Shown: positions 39,445 through 48,321 of the stretch, piece after piece
How positions within the stretch are numbered: position 1 is the stretch's first letter
How the letters are laid out: the number at the start of each line of letters is the position of its first letter
Assembly (NCBI GenBank): GCA_021815305.1
Contig: JAKAHC010000002.1
Coordinates: 160,112-224,111, forward strand
DNA: 64,000 nucleotides
DNA from: Deltaproteobacteria bacterium
GTDB lineage: Bacteria; Desulfobacterota; Deferrimicrobia; Deferrimicrobiales; Deferrimicrobiaceae
Direction of reading: 5' to 3'
Notes under the pieces: model-generated
Told to the model about the DNA's origin: nothing
Database searches by the model: none
What the model saw: only the letters and a program-made list of their open reading frames with translations
Translations under genes and position numbers: made by a program

Positions 39445-40575
39445 GTGGACTTCCGGCTGACGGAGGAACTGCAGCAGGTCGAGGAGATGTCCCGCAACCT
39501 CGCGCGGAAGAAGTTCGCCCCCGAGGCCGGGGAAATCGACGAGCGGAGCCGATACCCCGGGGAGAACATGCGGCTCCTTTCGGAACTCGGCCTCCTGGGA
39601 ATGCTGTTCCCCGCGGAATACGGAGGCTCGGAAGCGGGTCCGGTCGCCTACAACATCGCCCTGCGGGAGGTGGCGGGAGGATGCGCCTCCACGGCGGTGG
39701 GAATGGCCGTCACCAACATGGTGGGGGAGGCGATCTTCCGCCACGGGACCGAGGAGCAGCGGAGGCGGTACCTGCCGTTGCTGGCCGGGGGAAAAGGCGC
39801 GGGCGCCTTCGCCCTGACCGAACCCGGAGCCGGATCCGACGCGGGAGGGATTTCGACCGTCGCCCTGGAGGACGGAGATGCGTTCCTCCTTTCCGGCGCG
39901 AAGTCCTTCATCACCAACGGCGGGTGCGCCTGCGTGACGATCGTCATGGCCCGCACGCGGAAATCCCCCCGAAGGATCGGAGCGTTTCTCGTGCCGGCGG
40001 GCGCCCCGGGGCTTCTCGTCGGGAAGCAGGAGCGCAAACTGGGGTTGAAAGGATCCGACACGGCGGAGCTGGTTTTCGAGGAGTGCCGCGTCCCGAAGTC
40101 CGCCATGCTGGGCGAGGCGGGTGATGGATTGAAGATCGCCCTCTCCACGCTGGACGGCGGGAGGATCGGCATCGCCTCGCAGGCGATCGGGATCGCCCGC
40201 GCGTCCCTGTCGACCGCGACCGGATACGCGAGGGACCGGAACCAGTTCGGCGGTGCGATCGCCGGATTCCAGGCGATCCAATGGATGATCGCCGACGCAG
40301 CCACCGAGCTCGACGCGGCGCAACTGCTGGTGTACCGCGCAGCGTCCCTGAAGGCGAAGGGGCGTCCGTACACCCGGGAGGCGTCGATGGCGAAGATCTT
40401 CGCCTCGGAGGCGGGCAACCGGGCGTGCCTGCAGGCGGTCCAGATCCTCGGGGGGTACGGATACATCCGCGAATACCCCGTCGAGCGGCACTTGAGAGAC
40501 ATCAAGGTGAGCACGATCTACGAGGGGACCTCCGAGATCCAGCGCCTCGTGATCTCGCGGTCCCTGACAAGGTAG
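39445..40575 (+). CDS. Acyl-CoA dehydrogenase, copy 2
   Basis: A 376-residue paralogue of the gene before it. It keeps ALTEPGAGSDAG, RDRNQFGGAI and the catalytic Glu360 in IYEGTSEIQR. The N-terminal half is clearly different in sequence, which argues for a different acyl substrate and not a recent duplication. GTG 39445 starts five bases after the stop of copy 1. The pair could act on straight-chain and branched acyl-CoA, but this is inference. Confidence 0.88.
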   Translation: MDFRLTEELQQVEEMSRNLARKKFAPEAGEIDERSRYPGENMRLLSELGLLGMLFPAEYGGSEAGPVAYNIALREVAGGCASTAVGMAVTNMVGEAIFRHGTEEQRRRYLPLLAGGKGAGAFALTEPGAGSDAGGISTVALEDGDAFLLSGAKSFITNGGCACVTIVMARTRKSPRRIGAFLVPAGAPGLLVGKQERKLGLKGSDTAELVFEECRVPKSAMLGEAGDGLKIALSTLDGGRIGIASQAIGIARASLSTATGYARDRNQFGGAIAGFQAIQWMIADAATELDAAQLLVYRAASLKAKGRPYTREASMAKIFASEAGNRACLQAVQILGGYGYIREYPVERHLRDIKVSTIYEGTSEIQRLVISRSLTR

Positions 40576-40582
40576 GACGGCG

Positions 40583-41122
40583 GTGCAACGGGAATCCATC
40601 GGCAAAGGGTACATCCAGGTCTACACGGGAAACGGCAAGGGGAAGACCACGGCGTCCCTCGGGTTGGCCGTGCGCGCCGCCGGACACGGGCTCAAGGTGT
40701 GCATCATCCAGTTCATGAAGGGTTGGATCGACTACGGGGAACTTGCGGGCGTCCGGATGCTGCACCCGTACGTGGAGATCCGCCAGTCGGGGCGCGACAC
40801 CTTCGTCGACAGGAAGAACCCCGACCCGGAAGACGTCCGCCTCGCGGAACAAGGGTGGGCGATGGCCAGGGAGACCATCCTGGGGAAGAAGGCCGATATC
40901 GTCGTCCTGGACGAGATCAACTGCGCTCTGGATTTCCGCCTTTTGCCGCTGGCGGATGTGCTGAAACTCCTCGAACAAAAACCCGACGGGATGGAGCTCG
41001 TCCTCACCGGCAGGGGAGCGCCGCAGGAGATCCTGGAGGCGGCGGACCTCGTAACCGAAATGCGGGAGGTCAAGCACTATTACGCCAAGGGCGTGGACGC
41101 CCGCGTGGGCGTGGAGCGGTAA
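40583..41122 (+). CDS. cobO: Corrinoid adenosyltransferase (CobO/BtuR family)
   Basis: A 179-residue ATP:cob(I)alamin adenosyltransferase. The P-loop is GNGKGKTT at residues 16-23, and VLDEINCALDF and the RGAPQEILEAADLVTEM segment complete the family pattern. It makes adenosylcobalamin, the cofactor of the mutase encoded 16 bases downstream. No other cobalamin synthesis gene is nearby, so its place here serves cofactor supply or repair for the mutase. Confidence 0.92.
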   Translation: MQRESIGKGYIQVYTGNGKGKTTASLGLAVRAAGHGLKVCIIQFMKGWIDYGELAGVRMLHPYVEIRQSGRDTFVDRKNPDPEDVRLAEQGWAMARETILGKKADIVVLDEINCALDFRLLPLADVLKLLEQKPDGMELVLTGRGAPQEILEAADLVTEMREVKHYYAKGVDARVGVER

Positions 41123-41137
41123 CGGAGGAAGCGGAGA

Positions 41138-42820
41138 ATGTACGACAAGAAGATCCTGGCGGCGGTATCCCGCAGGCGGAAGAAATGGCAGGAAGATCTC
41201 CTGGCCCCGGCGCTCTCGAAATCGCCGGGGCGCCTGCAAAGGTTCTCCACCGTCTCCGACGTGGAGATCGGGGCGATCTACTCCCCCGATTTGCTTTCGA
41301 ACCTCGATTACGGGGAGGACCTCGCCTTCCCGGGGGAGTACCCGTACACCCGCGGGGTGCAGCCGTCGATGTACCGGGGGCGACTCTGGACGATGCGGCA
41401 GTTCGCCGGATACGGAACGGCGGAGGACACGAATGCCCGTTTCAAGTTTCTCCTCGCCCAGGGGCAGACGGGGCTGTCCACCGCGTTCCACTTTCCCACA
41501 CTCATGGGGTACGATTCCGACTCTCCGCGCGCAAAGGGAGAGGTCGGGATGTGCGGAGTGGCGGTCGACTCGCTGAAGGACATGGAGATCCTGTTCGACG
41601 GGATCCCCCTGGACAAGGTCACCACGTCGATGACGATCAACGGTCCCGCGGCCATGGTCTTCGCGATGTACCTCGCCGTCGCGGAAAAGCAGGGCGTACC
41701 GTTCCGGAAGCTCGGCGGGACGATCCAGAACGACATCCTGAAGGAGTACATCGCCCAGCATTCCTGGATCTTCCCCCCCGAACCTTCGATGCGCATCATC
41801 ACCGACATCCTGGCGTACTGCTCCGATCGCGTTCCGAAGTGGAACACGATCAGCATCAGCGGGTACCACATCCGCGAGGCCGGATCCACGGCGGTCCAGG
41901 AATTGGCGTTCACCCTTGCGGACGGTATCGCCTACGTGCAGGCCGGTGTCGACGCGGGGATCGACGTGGACCGGTTCGCCCCGCGCCTCTCGTACTTCTT
42001 CAACGCCCACATGGATTTTTTCGAGGAGATCGCGAAGTACCGGGCGGCAAGGAGGATGTGGGCGCGCATCATGCGGGATCGGTTCCACGCGCGGGACGAG
42101 AATTCATGGAAGCTCCGATTCCACACCCAGACCGCCGGCTGCACGCTGACCGCCCAGCAGCCGCTGAACAATATCGCCCGCGTCGCCCTGCAGGCGCTCG
42201 CGGGGATTCTCGGCGGCACGCAGTCCCTCCATACCAATTCGATGGACGAAACGATGGCCCTGCCCACCGAGCAGGCGGCCATGGTCGCCCTCCGGACCCA
42301 GCAGATCATCGCCGAGGAATCCGGGGCGGCGAACACCATCGACCCGCTCGGCGGCTCCTTCTTCGTGGAGCAACTCACCAACCAGATGGAAGAGCAGGCG
42401 TCGGAGTACATCCGCAAGATCGACGAAATGGGCGGCATGGTTGCCGCGATCAAGCGTGGGTACCCGCAGCGGGAAATCGCCGACGCGGCGTTCCATTACC
42501 AGCGGCTGGTGGACGCGGGCGCCAAGCGGATCGTCGGGGTCAACGCCTATCAGATCGGGGAGCAGCAGCAGATACCGCTCCTCAAGATCGACGAATCCGT
42601 GGAGAAGCGGCAGGTCGCGCGGACGCAGGAGGTCCGCAGGAAGAGGGACCGGAAACGGGCGCAGGCCCGCATTGCGGCCCTCAAGGAAGGGTCGAGGACT
42701 TCGAATGCGAACCTGATGCCGCTGCTTGTCGAAGCGGCGATGGAGTATGTCACCCTCGGGGAGATGTGCGATGCTCTCCGGGAGACGATGGGGGTCTACA
42801 CCGATCCGGCGATGTTCTGA
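41138..42820 (+). CDS. icmA: Adenosylcobalamin-dependent acyl-CoA mutase large subunit, isobutyryl-CoA mutase-like
   Basis: A 560-residue catalytic chain (TIM barrel) without the B12-binding domain, which the next gene supplies. [30 protein letters not shown], Gln197 and His244 (in [10 protein letters not shown]) align with the methylmalonyl-CoA mutase numbering. Two specificity residues differ: position 89 is Phe (RQFAG) where methylmalonyl-CoA mutase has Tyr, and position 207 is Gln (YIAQHSW) where that enzyme has the Arg that holds the substrate carboxylate. Phe plus Gln is the isobutyryl-CoA mutase pattern. A further oddity is His118 in AFHFPTLMG where the family usually has Asp. Automatic annotation as methylmalonyl-CoA mutase would be misleading. 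Likely reaction: isobutyryl-CoA to butyryl-CoA or a similar non-carboxylated pair. Confidence 0.85.
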   Translation: MYDKKILAAVSRRRKKWQEDLLAPALSKSPGRLQRFSTVSDVEIGAIYSPDLLSNLDYGEDLAFPGEYPYTRGVQPSMYRGRLWTMRQFAGYGTAEDTNARFKFLLAQGQTGLSTAFHFPTLMGYDSDSPRAKGEVGMCGVAVDSLKDMEILFDGIPLDKVTTSMTINGPAAMVFAMYLAVAEKQGVPFRKLGGTIQNDILKEYIAQHSWIFPPEPSMRIITDILAYCSDRVPKWNTISISGYHIREAGSTAVQELAFTLADGIAYVQAGVDAGIDVDRFAPRLSYFFNAHMDFFEEIAKYRAARRMWARIMRDRFHARDENSWKLRFHTQTAGCTLTAQQPLNNIARVALQALAGILGGTQSLHTNSMDETMALPTEQAAMVALRTQQIIAEESGAANTIDPLGGSFFVEQLTNQMEEQASEYIRKIDEMGGMVAAIKRGYPQREIADAAFHYQRLVDAGAKRIVGVNAYQIGEQQQIPLLKIDESVEKRQVARTQEVRRKRDRKRAQARIAALKEGSRTSNANLMPLLVEAAMEYVTLGEMCDALRETMGVYTDPAMF

Positions 42821-42845
42821 AATAGCTCCTTGAGGAGGAGAAGAG

Positions 42846-43295
42846 ATGGCAACGGCAAGGGGGAAGGCAGCGACGACGGCGGCACCCGGAAAGCCGTCCC
42901 GCAAGATACGCATTCTCGTGGGAAAACCCGGCCTGGACGGGCACGACCGCGGGGCGAAAATCATCGCGCGAGCGCTTCGGGACGCGGGGGTGGAGGTCAT
43001 CTACACGGGGCTCCACCAGACACCGGAGATGATCGTCAACGCCGCCGCGCAGGAGGACGTGGACGGCATCGGGTTGTCCATCCTCTCCGGGGCGCACAAT
43101 TACCTGTTCCCGAAGGTGCTGGATCTGCTCAAGGAGAAGAAGATGGGGAACGTCGTCGTCTTCGGCGGAGGGATCATTCCGGACGACGACATCCCGAAAC
43201 TCGTGAAGAGGGGGGTGGACCGAGTGTTCACTCCGGGCACCGCGATCCAGGAAATCGTCGACTATGTGAACGGCAGGATCCAGCCTCGCCGTTGA
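42846..43295 (+). CDS. icmB: B12-binding small subunit of the acyl-CoA mutase
   Basis: A 149-residue cobalamin-binding protein. The DXHXXG motif is Asp31-His33-Gly36 ([10 protein letters not shown]); His33 would be the lower ligand of cobalt. The SGL-type loop reads LSILSGAHN and the GG loop [10 protein letters not shown]. The first 18 residues are a flexible Ala/Lys-rich tail. It follows the large subunit by 25 bases with GAGGAGAAG before the ATG. Separate large and small chains are the layout of IcmA/IcmB and of archaeal-type mutases. Confidence 0.93.
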   Translation: MATARGKAATTAAPGKPSRKIRILVGKPGLDGHDRGAKIIARALRDAGVEVIYTGLHQTPEMIVNAAAQEDVDGIGLSILSGAHNYLFPKVLDLLKEKKMGNVVVFGGGIIPDDDIPKLVKRGVDRVFTPGTAIQEIVDYVNGRIQPRR

Positions 43296-43347
43296 CGTCC
43301 CTGGAGGCGCAAGGACGGGATTCCACATTCCAAGGGGAGGTGGCCAC

Positions 43348-44634
43348 GTGAGACCGGTATACATGGTTTCCGGGGGCGTGAGCAAGTTCGAGAAGGCACG
43401 CCCCGACGCGACGTTCCAGAAGATGGTCAAGGAATCGTTCGATTACGCGATGAACGACGTCCCGCGCCTCAAGCGCCACATGATCGATGGCTCGGTGGTC
43501 TCGTACTTCTCCGACCACTTCACCCGGCAGCTCATGGCGGGGATCATGGCGACGGATTATTTGGGCCTCTGCCCGAAACCGAACAAGAGGGTCGAAGGCG
43601 GCGGCGCCACCGGAGGGTTGTGTTTCCAGGCCGCGTGGGAGGCGGTCGCCTCCGGCAGGATGAACGTCTGCGCCGCCTACGGATTCGAGACGATGTCACA
43701 CGTTCCGACCTGGAAGGGGAACGAATTCATCGCCCTTGCGTCCGACGTGAACTTCGACTACCCCGTTGGGGGGTTCTACTCCGGCTACTACGCCATGATG
43801 GTAAACCGCCACATGCACGAGTTCGGCACGACGGTGGAGCAGCTGGCGATGGTGTCGGTGAAAAACCACATGAACGCATACTTCAATCCGTACGCGCAGA
43901 AACGGCGCAAGCTGACCATCGCGGACGTTCGCGACTCCGAGATGGTCGCCTATCCCCTCACCCTGCTCGACATCTGCGTGATGTCCGACGGGGCGGCGAC
44001 CTGCCTCCTCGCCGACGAGGAAACGGCGTTCAGGCTGACCGACCGGCCGGTGAGAATCACGGGAGTGGGCACGGGAACCGACATGATGCGGATGTCGGAC
44101 CGTCCGCACGGCGAGGTGATCCTCGCGCCCAACGAAAAGAAGAGCGACTACCGGAAGCTGAAATACCCCGGGGTCCACTCCTTCCGGGCGGGCCGCAGCG
44201 CGGGTCTCCAGGCGTACCGGATGGCTGGGATCACGGACCCGATCCGCGAGATCGACTTCGTGGAGCTTCACGACGCCTACACCTCCTCCGAGATCCAGAC
44301 GTACGAGGATCTGGCGCTCTGCAAGTACGGCGGCGGCGGGAAATTCGTCGAGGAGGGACACCCCTTCATGCCGCAGATCGACTACGGGTTGAAGCTGAAA
44401 AAGCGGGGGACGATCCCGGTCAATCCCTCCGGGGGGCTGATCGCCTGCGGCCACCCCGTGGGCGCGACGGGCCTGATGCAGGCCGTCTTCGCCTTCTGGC
44501 AGATCCAGGGAAGCATAAGGAAACATTACGGCGACGGCGAGCTGCAGCTCGCGAAAGCCAACCGCGGGCTGATCCACAGCCACGCGGGCACGGGGACCTA
44601 CGTCACCGTGTCGATCCTCGAGCGGGGGTGGTGA
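43348..44634 (+). CDS. Thiolase-fold protein lacking the nucleophilic cysteine (SCP2-thiolase/Ltp2-like)
   Basis: A 428-residue member of the SCP2-type thiolase group. At the position of the acyl-accepting cysteine (CXSG in true thiolases) it reads VEGGGATGG, with Gly86 in place of Cys. The HDA motif (VELHDAYTSSE) and GHPVGATG are kept. The end (HAGTGTYVTVSILER) lacks the second thiolase cysteine. It is followed at once by a DUF35 protein. Known Cys-less thiolase homologues that pair with DUF35 act as retro-aldolases on side-chain 3-hydroxyacyl-CoAs in steroid degradation. The gene may therefore encode an aldolase or a scaffold and not a thiolase. GTG start with GGGGAGG upstream. Confidence 0.85.
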   Translation: MRPVYMVSGGVSKFEKARPDATFQKMVKESFDYAMNDVPRLKRHMIDGSVVSYFSDHFTRQLMAGIMATDYLGLCPKPNKRVEGGGATGGLCFQAAWEAVASGRMNVCAAYGFETMSHVPTWKGNEFIALASDVNFDYPVGGFYSGYYAMMVNRHMHEFGTTVEQLAMVSVKNHMNAYFNPYAQKRRKLTIADVRDSEMVAYPLTLLDICVMSDGAATCLLADEETAFRLTDRPVRITGVGTGTDMMRMSDRPHGEVILAPNEKKSDYRKLKYPGVHSFRAGRSAGLQAYRMAGITDPIREIDFVELHDAYTSSEIQTYEDLALCKYGGGGKFVEEGHPFMPQIDYGLKLKKRGTIPVNPSGGLIACGHPVGATGLMQAVFAFWQIQGSIRKHYGDGELQLAKANRGLIHSHAGTGTYVTVSILERGW

Positions 44635-44636
44635 CC

Positions 44637-45185
44637 ATGGCGAAGAAGAATCCGACGAAGCTGGCCTCTGCCTCGACACGTGTCGAGGAGCTGATGACCG
44701 GGACGACCGTGTTCAACGTCCCGCTTCCGCAGGACCTGAAGAGACTGAAAACCATGTCGCCGATCGTGATCAAGCACCCGTACCTTGTGGAGTATATCCA
44801 TTCCTACGGACAGGACTCCCCGTTCTTCGCGGGTTTGTCGAACGGGAAACTGCTGGGCACGAGGTGCAGGAAGTGTAATTACACGTACGCCACGCCGCGT
44901 CTCGCCTGCGTTACATGCGGCAGGGAGACCGAATGGGTGGAGCTCCCGCAGGAAGGGAGGGTGCACACTTTCACCACCTGCTACTTCGGGAGCGAGGAGT
45001 TCCTCAAGGAAACGCCGTTCCACCTGGTTCTCGTGGAATTCGACGGCGTCGACACCCTTTTCCTGTCCAGGCTGCTGGGACCGGAGCGGCCGGAGGACAT
45101 CCGGATCGGGATGAAGGTCAAGGCGAGGTTCCGCCGGAATTCCCAGCTGAAACCCACCGATGTCTACTTCGTCCCCGGGGAGTAG
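44637..45185 (+). CDS. DUF35 zinc-ribbon / OB-fold protein, partner of the thiolase-like protein
   Basis: A 182-residue protein. Residues 70-98 are a rubredoxin-like zinc ribbon with Cys77, Cys80, Cys91 and Cys94; residues about 105-175 are an OB fold (EGRVHTFTTCYFG and the VDTLFLSRLLG strand). DUF35 proteins form stable complexes with thiolase-fold enzymes and shape the acyl-CoA channel. It starts two bases after the thiolase-like gene; a GTG six bases earlier is an alternative. The first 50 residues are outside the usual domain and may contact the partner. Confidence 0.88.
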   Translation: MAKKNPTKLASASTRVEELMTGTTVFNVPLPQDLKRLKTMSPIVIKHPYLVEYIHSYGQDSPFFAGLSNGKLLGTRCRKCNYTYATPRLACVTCGRETEWVELPQEGRVHTFTTCYFGSEEFLKETPFHLVLVEFDGVDTLFLSRLLGPERPEDIRIGMKVKARFRRNSQLKPTDVYFVPGE

Positions 45186-45189
45186 GGGA

Positions 45190-46335
45190 ATGGAGTTCGC
45201 TTTTTCTCCGGAGCAGGAAGCGCTGCGGGACATGCTCCGGACCTTCGTTGCGAAGGAGGTCCGCCCGAAAGCGCACACCTGGGATACGACGGGGGAATTC
45301 CCCGGGGAGACGGTCGCCAGGCTCGGCGGGCTCGGGATCCTCGGAGCCATGGTCCCCGAGGAGTACGGCGGTTCGGGGATGGACACGGTGAGCTACGCGC
45401 TGGCCGTGGAGGAGATCGGGAAAGGGGACGGCTCCCTCGGGCTCACGGTCGCCTCACACAACTCCCTGTGTGTTTCCCACATCCTCTCCTTCGGTTCCGA
45501 GGAGATCAAGCGGAGGTATCTGCCGGACCTGGCGTCCGGAAGGAAACTCGGCGCCTGGGGGCTGACCGAGCCCGGCTCGGGATCCGACTCCCTGTCGATG
45601 CGGACGAGGGCCGAGCGGAAAGGCGACCGTTGGGTGATCAACGGCAGCAAGATGTTCATCACCCAGGGGAGCGTCGCGGGGGTGTACGTGATCCTCGCGG
45701 TGACGGACAAGGAGAAGGGGAAGGACGGTATCACCGCCTTCGTCGCCCCGTCGGGAGCGAAGGGCCTTTCCGTGGGGCGGAAACTCCACAAACTCGGAAT
45801 GTGCTCCTCGGATACCGCAGAGCTTGTGTTCGAGGATCTCGAGGTGGGACCCGAGGCGGTGGTGGGGCGGGTCAATTCCGGCTTCCGGGACACGATGAAG
45901 AACCTGGCGGGGGGGAGGATCTCCATCGCCGCCCTTTCCATGGGGATCGGGCTGGGGGCGATGCAGGAGGCCCTCGCCTATGCCAGGGAGCGGACCCAGT
46001 TCGGGCGTCCCATAGCGGATTTCCAGGCGATCCAGTGGATGTTCGCCGAAATGGCCACGGAACTCGAAGCCGCGGAGCTCATGACCTTCCGCGCAGCGGC
46101 GCTGAAAGACAGCGGCCGCCCGTATGTGCAGGAGGCGGCGATGGCGAAGCTGTTCGCCTCCGAGGCGGCCATGCGGGGGACGATCAAGGCGGTGCAGATC
46201 TTCGGAGGGTACGGATACACGCAGGAATACCCGGCGGAACGTTACATGCGCGACGCGAAACTCTGCGAGATCGGGGAGGGAACTTCCGAGGTGCAGCGGA
46301 TCATCATCGCCCGCAACCTGATCCGGGGACGATAA
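45190..46335 (+). CDS. Acyl-CoA dehydrogenase, copy 3
   Basis: A 381-residue dehydrogenase with GLTEPGSGSDS, ARERTQFGRPI and Glu363 in EIGEGTSEVQR, where the usual Tyr before the catalytic Glu is replaced by Gly. It is the third paralogue in the block and is closer to the mutase, MeaB and CoA-transferase genes than to the crotonase genes, which suggests a branched or bulkier substrate. It starts five bases after DUF35 and shares one base with meaB (TAATG). Confidence 0.88.
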   Translation: MEFAFSPEQEALRDMLRTFVAKEVRPKAHTWDTTGEFPGETVARLGGLGILGAMVPEEYGGSGMDTVSYALAVEEIGKGDGSLGLTVASHNSLCVSHILSFGSEEIKRRYLPDLASGRKLGAWGLTEPGSGSDSLSMRTRAERKGDRWVINGSKMFITQGSVAGVYVILAVTDKEKGKDGITAFVAPSGAKGLSVGRKLHKLGMCSSDTAELVFEDLEVGPEAVVGRVNSGFRDTMKNLAGGRISIAALSMGIGLGAMQEALAYARERTQFGRPIADFQAIQWMFAEMATELEAAELMTFRAAALKDSGRPYVQEAAMAKLFASEAAMRGTIKAVQIFGGYGYTQEYPAERYMRDAKLCEIGEGTSEVQRIIIARNLIRGR

Positions 46336-47336
46336 TGTCCGTTCCGGTAAAAGACATCCTTTCGGGGAATGTCCGCGCGGCCGCGCGCCTGATGCGGGAC
46401 CTGGACGACGAGATTCCCGCCGCGATCCGGACGATCAAATCCCTCTATCGGCACACGGGGCGCGCCTACATCCTCGGAGTCACGGGCGCCCCCGGGGCGG
46501 GGAAATCCACGCTCGTCAACCGGATCACCTCTCTCCTCCGCAGCCGGGGCAAGACCGTGGGGATCGCGGCCATCGACCCGACGAGCCCGTACTCCGGCGG
46601 CGCCATCCTGGGGGACCGGATCCGGATGCAGCAGCACGCCCTCGACGAGGGAGTTTTCATCAAGAGCCTCGCGACACGCGGTCACCTCGGCGGGTTGTCC
46701 CGATCCACCATCGACATCGTGAATGTCATGGACGCCATGGGGAAGGACGTCATCATCATCGAGACCGTCGGCGTGGGCCAGGACGAGGTCGAGATCGTCA
46801 AGGTGGCCCATACCAACCTGGTGGTCGTCGTTCCGGGACTGGGCGACGACATCCAGGCGATCAAGGCGGGGATCCTCGAGATCGCCGACATCTTCGTGGT
46901 CAACAAGGCGGACCGGGAAGGCGCGGAAAAGACGCAACGGGAGATCGAGACGATGGTCTCGATGGGGGAATACGGGGAAGGGGAGTGGAAACCTTCCGTG
47001 CTTTCCACCGTGGCCGCCACGGACACCGGGACGGGGGAACTCCTCGAAGAGGTGGAGCGCCACCGTGCGTACGTGTTCCAGGAGAGCCGCATCGCCTCGT
47101 ACCGGCGGGAAAAGGCCCGGGTTGAGCTTCTGGAGATCCTCAAGGCCCGCCTGATCGAGAAGGCGGTGAAGGACCTGACGCGGCACGGCCTGCTGGAACC
47201 GATCCTGGAGGACATGGCCCGGAAGCGCAAGGACCCGTACTCCATTGCCGAGAAGGTGGCCGACCACAGCTTTGCGTTCCGCCTGCTGCACGGGAAGAAA
47301 CCCCCGGCGGCGGGCGGCAAGGGAGACGGAAGATGA
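46335..47336 (+). CDS. meaB: MeaB-type GTPase chaperone of the acyl-CoA mutase
   Basis: A 333-residue G3E GTPase. Walker A is GAPGAGKST (51-59), AIDPTSPYSGGAILGDR is the MeaB signature, and ETVGVGQDE and NKADREGA complete the G motifs. MeaB gates cofactor loading and protects B12 acyl-CoA mutases from inactivation. Here it is stand-alone (IcmF proteins have it fused). Its presence confirms that the mutase genes are functional as a set. Ends in ATGA overlap with the CoA-transferase. Confidence 0.94.
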   Translation: MSVPVKDILSGNVRAAARLMRDLDDEIPAAIRTIKSLYRHTGRAYILGVTGAPGAGKSTLVNRITSLLRSRGKTVGIAAIDPTSPYSGGAILGDRIRMQQHALDEGVFIKSLATRGHLGGLSRSTIDIVNVMDAMGKDVIIIETVGVGQDEVEIVKVAHTNLVVVVPGLGDDIQAIKAGILEIADIFVVNKADREGAEKTQREIETMVSMGEYGEGEWKPSVLSTVAATDTGTGELLEEVERHRAYVFQESRIASYRREKARVELLEILKARLIEKAVKDLTRHGLLEPILEDMARKRKDPYSIAEKVADHSFAFRLLHGKKPPAAGGKGDGR

Positions 47337-48310
47337 GGGATCGGGCGATCCGCAGGGAAGGCGGGGTGGAATACCGTTTTGTCCCCCCGGACGAATTCCG
47401 GGAGCATGTGCGGGACAGAAAGAGCAAGGCTCCCGCGCCGAAACTCTTCACCGCGGCGGAGGCCGTGGCGGCATTCGTATCCGACGGCGACTACATCGTG
47501 TACGATTTTTCGAGCCTCACCCGCGGACCGCAGTCCCTGATCCGCGAGATCATCCGGCAGAGGAAGAAGGATCTCTGGATCGGCGCGGAATTCACCCTCC
47601 ACGAATCTCCCCTTCTGGTCGGCGCGGGATGCGCATCGAGGATCGATGTGGGATTCCTCGGGTACGGCAGCTACATCGGCCAGGCGGTTTGCGATGGACG
47701 GGTCAAGGCATACGAGTGGACCAACGGAGGGATTGCCCTCCGGCTCCTGGCGGGGGCCCGGGGCGTTCCTTTCCTTCCCACCCGCGATCTCCTGGGAACG
47801 GACAACATGAAAGTCTCCGCGGCGAAGGTGCTGAACGATCCGTACACCGGCGATCCCGTCTGCGTGGTGCCCGCGCTGAATCCCGACGTGGCCCTGATCC
47901 ACGTCCACCAGGCGGACGCCTGCGGGAACGCGAGAATCTTCGGCACGAACCTCTTCGCCCTCGAGGCGTCCCTCGCCTCCTTCCGGGTGATCCTCTCCGC
48001 CGAGGAGATCGTGGAATCGGACGAATTCCGGAAGGATCCGATGCGCACGACGATCCCGTATTTTCTTGTCGATGCGGTGGTCCATGCGCCTTTCGGCGCC
48101 TACCCGGGCGCGATGCCGGCCCGCTACGAGATCGACCTCGAACATGTGGACCGCCTGAACGCCATCCGTACGGACGGGCAGATGCGGGAGTACCTGGAGG
48201 AGTACATCGACTCGGTCGCCGATCACGAGGAGTTTCTGGACCGGAAGGTGGGAGCGAGCCGGATGAAGGAGCTCCGCCGGCGCGCCACCGTCGTTGAGGG
48301 GTACCGTTAA
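47333..48310 (+). CDS. Family I CoA-transferase, alpha subunit (GctA-like)
   Basis: A 325-residue subunit related to glutaconate CoA-transferase subunit A. Recognisable are LFTAAEAVAAFVSDGDYIVY, RGPQSLIREI and ALIHVHQADACGNARIFGT. The catalytic glutamate is on the partner chain. It would activate a free acid with CoA from acetyl-CoA or another donor. It overlaps meaB and is 11 bases before the beta chain. The acid cannot be named from sequence; the mutase suggests a branched short-chain acid. Confidence 0.86.
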   Translation: MRDRAIRREGGVEYRFVPPDEFREHVRDRKSKAPAPKLFTAAEAVAAFVSDGDYIVYDFSSLTRGPQSLIREIIRQRKKDLWIGAEFTLHESPLLVGAGCASRIDVGFLGYGSYIGQAVCDGRVKAYEWTNGGIALRLLAGARGVPFLPTRDLLGTDNMKVSAAKVLNDPYTGDPVCVVPALNPDVALIHVHQADACGNARIFGTNLFALEASLASFRVILSAEEIVESDEFRKDPMRTTIPYFLVDAVVHAPFGAYPGAMPARYEIDLEHVDRLNAIRTDGQMREYLEEYIDSVADHEEFLDRKVGASRMKELRRRATVVEGYR

Positions 48311-48321
48311 GGAGGTCGCAC

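Noticed and set aside
41138..42820. Calling this gene methylmalonyl-CoA mutase
   Set aside because: Positions 89 and 207 are Phe and Gln, and the carboxylate-binding Arg is missing, so the general name would hide the likely substrate change.
43348..44634. Calling this gene an ordinary acetyl-CoA acetyltransferase
   Set aside because: The nucleophilic cysteine position is Gly86.
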